From CAYVMD01 sp964452465 (lineage in GTDB: Bacteria > Armatimonadota > JACIXR01): DNA of 16,014 nt. Position numbers and translations under genes: made by a program. The notes under the pieces are model-generated. The model did no database searches. It was not told the DNA's origin and saw only the letters and a list, made by a program, of their open reading frames with translations. Positions 7,328 through 14,300 of this stretch are shown piece by piece (within the stretch, counting starts at the first letter, position 1; every line of letters begins with the position of its first letter). The stretch lies in the NCBI GenBank assembly GCA_964452465.1, contig CAYVMD010000047.1, forward strand, positions 1 to 16,014. Direction: 5' to 3'.

Positions 7328-8365
7328 CTATTTTGCTTGAACAGGGCTTACGATTATCCCTTCGAAGACTGCGGCGTTGGAATAAACCTCACACCCCTCT
7401 CCCACGATGCACCCCTCTAATATCGTATCCTTTGCCACCTTCGCTCCCCTCCAAAGAATGCTGTTCCTCAACACCACCCCCTCTTCTATAACGCACTCGT
7501 CTCCCAATACCGTCCCCTCGAGTATCACCGCTCCCTTTTTTATAGTACACCTATTGCCGATGACAACCGGGTACTCAACCCGAGAGGAGGGTTCGATATA
7601 AGTTGCCTCTCCCTTCCAAATGAAGGGCTTAACCTCCTTTAGGGGAATCTCGAAATTAACCTTTTTGTATAAGACATCCCTGTGGGTTTCCTTATATTGT
7701 TTGATATTCCCTACATCCTTCCAGTACCCTAAAGCAAGATAACCATAGAAGGGGACCTTTTTATCTATAAGGAGAGGGAAAAGGTCCCTTCCAAAATCGA
7801 AGAACCTATCGGAAGGAATGAGATCCAAAACCTCGGGCTCTATTATATATATACCCGTGTTGACGGTATTGGAGGGAATGCGTTCCCCTCTTGGTTTCTC
7901 TATGAAGGACAAGATCTTCCCCCTTTCATTGACAACCACCACACCATACTCGCTTGGATCATCCACCAAGGAAAGGGCGATCGTTACTTTTGCTTTCTTC
8001 TCCTGATGAAAGGCAAGAACCCTCCTCAGGTCTATATCGCAGAGGTCATCTGCACCTATGACCAGGAAAGTCCCATCGAAAAAATCCTGGTTTTTCTTCA
8101 CCCCACCTGCTGTTCCCAGGGGTTCCTCCTCATAAGAGTATCTAATGTTTACCCCCCACTTTTCCCCCTTTCCCAACCTCTCGGTTATCTTATGGGGGAG
8201 ATAATGGAGGTTTATCACTATATCATCGAACCCGTGCTTCTTAAGGTGTTCTATTACATGCTCTATCACCGGTTTGTTAGCGATGGGGACCAAAGGTTTG
8301 GGGATGTTGCGAGTGAGAGGATCCAAGCGGGAGCCCACCCCTGCCGCCAAAATCATAGCCTTCAT
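7328..8365 (-). CDS. Sugar-phosphate nucleotidylyltransferase with C-terminal left-handed beta-helix
   Basis: A 345-residue pyrophosphorylase that makes an NDP-sugar from NTP and a sugar 1-phosphate. The nucleotidyltransferase domain spans about residues 1-235, with the signature ILAAGVGSRLDPLT, KPLVPIANKP, EEPLGTAGGV and a metal-site Asp in VIGADDLCDIDL. VNTGIYIIEPEVL and GYWKDVGNIKQY are typical of mannose-1-phosphate guanylyltransferase-like and glucose-1-phosphate thymidylyltransferase-like enzymes. From about residue 255, hexapeptide repeats form a beta-helix (VEYPVVIGNRCTIKKGAVI and following). Most members have an NGD metal motif; here it reads GADD. The ATG at 8365 follows GAGGTG six bases upstream and three bases after the aminotransferase stop. 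Base and sugar specificity cannot be fixed by eye; GDP-mannose-type is my first guess. Confidence 0.88.
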   Translation of the reverse strand: MKAMILAAGVGSRLDPLTRNIPKPLVPIANKPVIEHVIEHLKKHGFDDIVINLHYLPHKITERLGKGEKWGVNIRYSYEEEPLGTAGGVKKNQDFFDGTFLVIGADDLCDIDLRRVLAFHQEKKAKVTIALSLVDDPSEYGVVVVNERGKILSFIEKPRGERIPSNTVNTGIYIIEPEVLDLIPSDRFFDFGRDLFPLLIDKKVPFYGYLALGYWKDVGNIKQYKETHRDVLYKKVNFEIPLKEVKPFIWKGEATYIEPSSRVEYPVVIGNRCTIKKGAVILEGTVLGDECVIEEGVVLRNSILWRGAKVAKDTILEGCIVGEGCEVYSNAAVFEGIIVSPVQAK

Positions 8366-8368
8366 CCC

Positions 8369-9490
8369 TTACACCTCTTTTTTCCCATAGAATCTTCTTA
8401 TCGCGTTGGCAACGCGGATTATCTGCTCCTCCTTCAAACCAGCGTAAACGGGGATAGAGAGAACCTCGTCCGCTGCCTTCTCCGTTTGGGGAAAATCCCC
8501 TCTTTTGTAACCGAGAGAGGAAAAGGCGGGTTGGCAGTGGAGTGGTACTGGGTAATAGACCATCGTTTGCACGCCCTCTTTGCGGAGGAAATTCCTCAAT
8601 CCTTCCCTATCCTTTGCCCTTATGGTGAATTGGTGATATACATGGAAGTTACCTTCGGCCTCCTTAGGGAGAGTAATCTCCTCCACATCGCTTAGAAGTT
8701 GGAAGTAAAGTTGAGCATTCCTACGCCTCTCTCGCGTCCACTCCGAGAGATAGGGTAACTTGGTTAGGAGCACCACCGCCTGGATCTCATCCAACCGGCT
8801 ATTCGTTCCCAAGAAATCGAAGGTGTAATCTTGCCCCCCATGGCAACGGAGAAGCCTTAATTTCTTATAGAGATCCTCCTTGGAAGTGAGGATCATCCCC
8901 CCATCGCCGACCGCTCCCAAATTCTTCGTGGGATAAAAGCTTAAACATCCTACATCCCCGAAGGAACAGACGGGCTTTCCTTTATGGAGCGCCCCTACGG
9001 CTTGGGCGGAGTCCTCGACGATGGCGAGGTCGTGCTCCTCAGCGATTTTACAGATGGTGGTCATATCGCAAGATTGTCCGAAGAGATGGACAGGAAGTAT
9101 CGCCCTTGTCCTTTTATCTATGACCTCTTCTATTAGGTCAGGGGAGATATTGAAGGTCTCAGGATCGATATCAACGAAGACGGGGCGAGCACCAACGATG
9201 ACGATGCTCTCGGCCGAGGCAACGAAGGAGAAAGGGGAGGTGATCACTTTATCGCCTCGTCCGATATTCAGGGCATGGAGGGAAAGGATCAGGGCATCGG
9301 TACCGGAATTGACCCCTACGGCATACTTCGCTCCACACAACTTCGCTATCTCCTTTTCCAATTTTTCCACATTCTCCCCCAAAACATACCGCCCGGAGAG
9401 AAGGACCTTCCTTATCGCTTCTTCCAACTCCGCTGCCAAAAGCTGATGTTGCTGTCTTAGGTCGTTTATTGGGATGATATCTTCGTCCAT
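8369..9490 (-). CDS. DegT/DnrJ/EryC1/StrS family PLP-dependent sugar aminotransferase
   Basis: A 373-residue fold-type I aminotransferase that adds an amino group to an NDP-ketosugar, normally using Glu as donor. It shows VNSGTDALILSLHAL (phosphate site), SPFSFVASAESI, FVDIDPETFNI, AILPVHLFGQ, and the cofactor site IVEDSAQAVGA. The Schiff-base lysine is Lys189 in SFYPTKNLGAVGDGG. LGTNSRLDEIQAVVL and VYYPVPLHCQPAF complete the family pattern. It is close in style to the WbpE/FdtB/DesV groups, and the product sugar is unknown. The ATG at 9490 lies only 7 bases past the -10 box of a strong promoter, so the message is probably leaderless. It is the first gene of the leftward operon: aminotransferase, nucleotidylyltransferase, ahcY and glycosyltransferase. 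Confidence 0.93.
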   Translation of the reverse strand: MDEDIIPINDLRQQHQLLAAELEEAIRKVLLSGRYVLGENVEKLEKEIAKLCGAKYAVGVNSGTDALILSLHALNIGRGDKVITSPFSFVASAESIVIVGARPVFVDIDPETFNISPDLIEEVIDKRTRAILPVHLFGQSCDMTTICKIAEEHDLAIVEDSAQAVGALHKGKPVCSFGDVGCLSFYPTKNLGAVGDGGMILTSKEDLYKKLRLLRCHGGQDYTFDFLGTNSRLDEIQAVVLLTKLPYLSEWTRERRRNAQLYFQLLSDVEEITLPKEAEGNFHVYHQFTIRAKDREGLRNFLRKEGVQTMVYYPVPLHCQPAFSSLGYKRGDFPQTEKAADEVLSIPVYAGLKEEQIIRVANAIRRFYGKKEV

Positions 9491-9497
9491 TTGGGAA

Positions 9498-9527
9498 ATT
9501 ATAAGGGACCCCCTTTTGCAATGTCAA
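9498..9527 (-). promoter_or_regulatory. Consensus promoter driving a leaderless aminotransferase operon
   Basis: On the minus strand a perfect TTGACA (9527-9522) and a perfect TATAAT (9503-9498) are 18 bases apart. Only seven bases (9497-9491) separate the -10 box from the ATG at 9490, so transcription should begin at or next to the start codon. No Shine-Dalgarno site exists in that space. Confidence 0.8.
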
Positions 9528-9562
9528 TTTCGTTCTTTTTAAAATTCGGGCGACAAGCAAAG

Positions 9563-9592
9563 TAGACAGGAAATCTCCCTTCGATGTATTAT
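9563..9592 (+). promoter_or_regulatory. Probable promoter of the glycoside-hydrolase-like gene
   Basis: TAGACA (9563-9568) and TATTAT (9587-9592) are 18 bases apart. The ATG at 9602 lies nine bases after the -10 box and has no ribosome-binding site, which suggests a second leaderless message. If this is right, the upstream in-frame ATG at 9584 lies in the promoter spacer and cannot be the start. Confidence 0.5.
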
Positions 9593-9601
9593 ATCTTCCA
9601 A

Positions 9602-10564
9602 ATGAGGTTGCTACTCCTAATATGCACGCTTCCTCTGTACGCCTTCTCGCCTTCGACGAGCAAATTGGGCATCCACCTCATTGGGAGCTACACAGAAGGG
9701 GCAAGAAAGATAATATCCGCCGGACCTGTGGTGATAAAGGTCCTCGATCCTCAAGCGAGCAAGGATATGCAGGAGGCGGTTTTAGATTACAAAAAACGGT
9801 TTCCCAAGGGGATCGTAGTTATGCGGGTTTGGGAGAGGACTCCCAATGTGCACTACAATCTTGAAGACGATCCCACGGCAAGCGCGGATGACTTTTGGGA
9901 GAAGGTCTTAAGGCCAGCAGTGGAGGCACTACCAAAGGAAGTCCGAAAAGCGATAGATTACCTGGAGGGACCGAATGAAGGCGAAACCACGCCCACTTGG
10001 GAGACCGTGGACTCCGCGAGATGGTTCGGGCAGTTTTGGGTAAGGCTGGCGAGAAGGATCAAAGAAGCGGGTTGCCGCCCTTGCGTGGGGAGCATAGCGG
10101 TTGGGAATCCTCCGGGCACTTTGGAGGAGATCTATGCCAAACTGGAAGCTTTCCTACCTGCCTTAAGGGTATTAAAGATATACAATGGAGCTTGGAGCTA
10201 CCACGCTTACTCCTTGGAGTATTCGACCGATATAGAAAAGGAGAGGTGGTATTCCCTTCGCTATAGGATATTTTATGAATTCCTGGCGAAGAAACACCCC
10301 GAATTGAGGAATCTGCCCCTCATCTTAACGGAAGGAGGGATAGATAAGTTGGGGAATCCTCAAACGGATGGTTGGAGGGCGAGGGGAAACGAGGAGAAAT
10401 ATCAGGAATGGTTGAAGTGGTTTGATGCGGAACTAAGAAAGGACAAGTATGTGGTGGGGGTGACCCTGTTTCAGATTGGGAATCCAGAGGGGTGGTGGTC
10501 GTTCGACCTGGAGCCTATAGCGGACTGGATGGCAGAGTATCTAAGGAAGAATTCTAAAAGGTGA
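9602..10564 (+). CDS. Exported glycoside-hydrolase-like protein (clan GH-A type TIM barrel, predicted)
   Basis: A 320-residue protein with an N-terminal Sec signal: a positive start, then LLLLICTLPLYAF, with likely cleavage just after. The mature part opens with KLGIHLIGS, a typical first barrel strand, then VVIKVLDPQ. The segment LEGPNEGE fits the Asn-Glu pair of the clan GH-A acid/base (Glu126). LILTEGGID fits the strand-end nucleophile (Glu244), about 118 residues later. The closing strand is VVGVTLFQIGN followed by WWSFDL. These marks support a retaining glycosidase fold, but I cannot assign a GH family or substrate. The two glutamates are inferred from pattern, not alignment. The start at 9602 is preferred over the ATG at 9584 because of promoter position and the signal peptide. 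The stop overlaps the SfsA start by four bases (GTGA), linking an exported protein to a nucleic-acid enzyme. Confidence 0.75.
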   Translation: MRLLLLICTLPLYAFSPSTSKLGIHLIGSYTEGARKIISAGPVVIKVLDPQASKDMQEAVLDYKKRFPKGIVVMRVWERTPNVHYNLEDDPTASADDFWEKVLRPAVEALPKEVRKAIDYLEGPNEGETTPTWETVDSARWFGQFWVRLARRIKEAGCRPCVGSIAVGNPPGTLEEIYAKLEAFLPALRVLKIYNGAWSYHAYSLEYSTDIEKERWYSLRYRIFYEFLAKKHPELRNLPLILTEGGIDKLGNPQTDGWRARGNEEKYQEWLKWFDAELRKDKYVVGVTLFQIGNPEGWWSFDLEPIADWMAEYLRKNSKR

Positions 10565-11304
10565 AGCTCCCCCCTTTGGAAGAAGCGATTTTCTTAGAGA
10601 GAGTGGGAAGGTTCTTGGGTAAAGTGGAATTGGGCGTGCTCCCTTCGGCAAACGAAATTAAAGGCAAGGAAATACTTGTTCACATACCAAATAGCGGGAG
10701 GCTGCCCTATCTTCTCAAAAAAGGGAACATAGTGTACTTGAGGAAGAATAAGGGGCGAACGGAATGGAGCGTGTTTTCGGTAAAGATCGGAGAGTCGGTC
10801 TCCCTCCCCTTGGTCGGGCGACATGCTCGTTCGCCTTTGGCAAGCGAGCAAATGGTCATCGTGGATTCCTTCGTGGGGGAGAAGCTCTTTGAAGAGGAAT
10901 TGAGGAAAGGAAAACCTTTGCCCTTTATAGGCAAGCTTATCGAATGGAGAAAGGCACCAAGATTTAGGGGGGTGACATTCGATTTCCTCATCATAGGAGA
11001 GTCGGGAAGATTCTTAGTAGAGCAAAAAAGCAGCACCCTTTTAGAGGGTGAGACAGCTTACTTCCCCGACGCTCCCACAGAGAGGGGATACAGGCAGCTT
11101 GTAACCCTGAAGCAAGCAGTTCAAGAAAGGTTTACGCCACTCCTCATAATGATCGTGAAGCACCCTCGAGCGAAACGCTTCTCCTTCGCCCATCATATAG
11201 ATCCGCGCTTTGCCGAGGAGGCAGAACATTTCGTTCGGGATTTCCCCTTCCTTTGTTTCAAGATAGCACAACAAGGAAGCGACCTTTCCCTTGTCCCTAT
11301 GTAA
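10561..11304 (+). CDS. sfsA: SfsA family nuclease-like protein with two in-frame repeat insertions
   Basis: A 247-residue member of the SfsA family, first named for sugar-fermentation stimulation and now viewed as a DNA-binding/nuclease fold. The N-terminal OB-like domain carries the family segment HIPNSGRLPYLLKKG (E. coli HCPNTGAM). The C-terminal PD-(D/E)xK-like core has VTFDFLIIG (Asp), then FLVEQKSSTL (Glu, Lys), then the family hallmark YFPDAPTERGYRQL. SFAHHIDPRFAEE follows near the C-terminus. The usual E-V-K-S-V-T reads E-Q-K-S-S-T here, but the acidic and lysine residues are kept. Residues 27-32 (LPSANE) and 81-98 (SLPLVGRHARSPLASEQM) are extra compared with E. coli and match the repeat found in thiD and mfd; both fall at turns. 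The start is GTG at 10561, overlapping the previous stop, with AAGGAAG about 10 bases upstream. Confidence 0.88.
   Translation: MKLPPLEEAIFLERVGRFLGKVELGVLPSANEIKGKEILVHIPNSGRLPYLLKKGNIVYLRKNKGRTEWSVFSVKIGESVSLPLVGRHARSPLASEQMVIVDSFVGEKLFEEELRKGKPLPFIGKLIEWRKAPRFRGVTFDFLIIGESGRFLVEQKSSTLLEGETAYFPDAPTERGYRQLVTLKQAVQERFTPLLIMIVKHPRAKRFSFAHHIDPRFAEEAEHFVRDFPFLCFKIAQQGSDLSLVPM
10639..10656 (+). repeat. Partial copy (hairpin B core) of the dispersed element in sfsA
   Basis: CTCCCTTCGGCAAACGAA differs at 3 of 18 positions from the thiD unit core TTGCCTTCGGCAAACGAG and is read in the same frame, giving LPSANE. No hairpin A precedes it and the left arm is degraded. It occupies a turn where E. coli SfsA has only a few residues (ITPDG), so it looks like an eroded insertion. 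Confidence 0.65.
10801..10854 (+). repeat. Full 54-bp double-hairpin element inserted in frame in sfsA
   Basis: Hairpin A is the 25-nt stretch 10798-10822: arms GTCTCCC and GGGCGAC pair at six of seven positions. Hairpin B spans 10824-10850: TGCTCGTTCGCC, loop TTT, GGCAAGCGAGCA, 12 positions with one G-T wobble and one C/A mismatch. The translation SLPLVGRHARSPLASEQM aligns residue for residue with the 18-residue thiD units, in the same frame. Confidence 0.85.
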
Positions 11305-11305
11305 C

Positions 11306-11328
11306 CTCGTCCGCCGAAGGCGGACGAG
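11306..11328. repeat. Intergenic hairpin related to the dispersed element, between convergent sfsA and mfd
   Basis: A perfect 10-bp stem CTCGTCCGCC / GGCGGACGAG with a GAA loop (TTC on the other strand) begins two bases after the sfsA stop. It has the CTCGT..GCC outline, stem length and 3-nt loop of hairpin B. No T tract follows on either strand, so it is not a typical intrinsic terminator. It may still act as one between the two converging genes. No hairpin A is present. Confidence 0.65.
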
Positions 11329-11359
11329 AATGGCACCCAATCGAAAAGAGGGGGCGCGG

Positions 11360-14300
11360 CTATACGCTTTTGCCTTGAGAATCCTTCAACTTCTGTAAGA
11401 GCCTCTCGAGATACCGGAGGATGTCCTCCTCCCGCCATACATTCGCCTCCACGATTAACCTTCCGCTCGCCCATCTTCCTCCACCTATCCTCCTTGCCAA
11501 TTCCTTGCTGATCTCCTTGTAACTTCGTATATATACCTTACCCCTCCTATACTGAACGGAATACAGCCTTGCTTCCCTTGCCAAAAGACGAAGGTTCATC
11601 ACCTGAAATATGTTCATCGTTTCCCTTGGGATTTTGCCAAACCTGTCCTCCATTTCCTCTCGCAGTTCTGCCAGTTCTTCCCTGCTTTTACAATCGGCGA
11701 TCCGCCTATAGAAATCCAGCCTCATCGCAGGGCTTTTAATGTAATCCTCAGGGATATAAGCGCTCACGGGGACATCAACCGTAGGTAGCGGGAGTTCCTC
11801 TTCCCTTTCGTTTGCCAAAGATAAATGAGGAGGTTGCCCGCTCGAAGGGCGGGCAACTGCCTCTTTCTTTTCTCCTCTTAGTTCCCTTATCGCTTCGTCT
11901 AAAAGCGAGAGATAGAGATCGAAGCCCACCGCTTTTATGTGACCATGCTGTTGGGGTCCGAGGAGGTTACCTGCCCCTCTTATCTCCAAATCCCTTAGAG
12001 CCAGCCTCAAGCCGGAGCCGAGGTGAGAGAACTCCTCTATGGCTTGTAATCTCTCCTTTGCTTCCTTAGTGGTTAGCTTATGGGGTTCATAAAGGAGGTA
12101 GGCGAAAGCCTGACGATAGGAACGCCCCACTCTTCCCCTCAGTTGGTAAAGTTGACCTAGACCGAAGGAAGGAGCATCATCGATGATTATCGTATTGGCA
12201 TTCGGCACATCTAAACCATTCTCTATGATCGTGGTAGCGACAAGAATGTCTATCTTCCCCTCGTAGAAATCCAGCATCCTCCTCTCCAATTCCCGCTCGG
12301 GCAATTCGCCGTGAACAACCCCGATCCTCGCTTGAGGCACCAATCCTTTCAACCTTTGAGCCACCTCATAAATGTCCTCTATGCGGTTATGAACGAAGAA
12401 AGCCTGCCCTCCTCTTCCTAATTCCCTTTCCAAAACGGTTTTGATTATCTCGTCGCTCTTTTTTACCACTATGGTCTTGATGGGCAATCGTCCCTCGGGG
12501 GGATCATTTATAACGCTTATGTCCTTGAGATGGCTGAGCGCCATATTGAGGGTGCGGGGAATAGGCGTAGCGGTAAGGGTGAGGATATCCACATTTGCCC
12601 TTATCTTCTTGAGCGCCTCTTTCTGCATGACACCGAACCTCTGCTCTTCGTCTATTATGACCAATCCGGGTCGTCGGAACTTCACATCCTTGGAGAGAAG
12701 CCTATGAGTGCCTATGACTATATCAATCGTTCCCTTGGCGAGATCCTCTATTATCCTCCTCTGGAGGCTCCTTTCAGTGAATCTGCTTAGCATTTCTACC
12801 CTTATCGGGAAGGGCGCCAGTCTTTCCTTGAAGACATAGTAGTGTTGTTGAGCGAGAACTGTGGTGGGCACGAGAACCGCCACTTGATATCCATCCATAA
12901 CCGCTTTGAAAGCAGCTCTTATGGCCACCTCCGTTTTTCCGAATCCCGCATCCCCACAGATAAGCCTATCCATGGGACGGGGCGATTCCATATCCCTCTT
13001 GACTTCCTCAATAGCCCTCCGTTGATCTTCCGTTTCCTCATAAGGGAAGGACGCTTCTAACTCCATCTGCCAGGGAGTATCAGGAGAGAATCGGACTCCC
13101 CCTTCTATCTCCCGCTTTGCGTAAAGGGTTATCAATTCCTTAGCTAATTTTAGGGCGGACTCCTTTGCCTTCCTCCGTATCCTCTCCCATTCCCCTGTCC
13201 CCAACCTGCTGAGTTGAGGGCTTTCCTCCCCTATGTATCTATGTAGGAGGCGGACCTCCTCCACGGGGATATAAAGTTTGGTTCCTCCCGCATATTCAAG
13301 GGAGATGTAGTCCTTGACCACTCCTTCCACCTTCAAAGGCATAACTCCCTGGAAGCTTCCGATTCCGTGGCGGGGATGAACTACAAGATCCCCAATTCTC
13401 ATATCGGTTATAGAGGAAATAGGGGCGGTTTCCCGAGCGGGGAAGATCCTCTTGGGGCGCCAGGCTTTTCTTATCCCCAAGATTTCCTCGTCCGTTAGGA
13501 GACAAAACTTCGTTTCTGGTAATAAGAACCCTCCCCCAAGTCCAAGGAAGAGGAGGTTTACTCCTCCTTTGGGGAAGATCTCCCCATGCTCTCGAAACTC
13601 CCAAACGTTCACTCCTTCCTGGCGAAGGTAATCCCCTACCCTATACCCCTTCTCAGCGCATATGACGATTGTCCAACCCACTGCCTCCCTCGCTTTTAAA
13701 TCCTCAACCAACAGGCTCAATTGCCCTTTGAAGGAAGGAGGGGGCATAACCTCTATATTGATAGAGGGGGAGCGGGGGGAGAGGAAGATCCTCTTCCCTT
13801 CCAGTTCCAAATCCTGGGGCGTAAGTCCCCAAGCTATCTTGGGGAAACCCGCTATTTTATCCTTCAGACTTTCCCCTCCGTCCTGAGAAACCAAGGAGAA
13901 GAGAAACTGGGTTTCAATCCTTTTGAAGGAACGTTGAGTTAGGGAATCGAATTGTTTTATCTCCTCTATGAGGTCCCCAAAGAAGACGAGGCGGATAGGT
14001 TGGGAAAGATGGGGAGGGAAAATGTCTATTATTCCTCCTCTCACGGCGAATTCGCCCGGCGCCTCCACCATTTCCACCCTCTCGTATCCAAAATCAACGA
14101 GCGTAGATATTAAATCTTCGAAGGGGAGCTCCATCTTCTCCCTTAATTCAATTCTTTCCCTTTTCTCTATTCGATCCCAAAGTGTCGGTAGTGGGACGAT
14201 TATTTTGCCTCTTCCTTCTTTCAACTCCTCCAACGCGTTTATTCGCCAATGAAGCACTTCTTCCTCCAGGAGCTCTTCATCCTTGGGTGGGAGGAAATGA

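Noticed and set aside
8006..8695. A 229-codon plus-strand open frame
   Set aside because: It lies antisense to the nucleotidylyltransferase and aminotransferase genes and its translation shows no family motif or start signal.
9584..9601. ATG at 9584 as start of the glycosidase-like gene
   Set aside because: It falls in the predicted promoter spacer and adds a few residues before a well-formed signal peptide; it is not fully excluded.
11306..11328. Ordinary intrinsic terminator
   Set aside because: The stem is strong but neither side is followed by a T tract, and the sequence outline matches the dispersed element; a terminator role stays possible.
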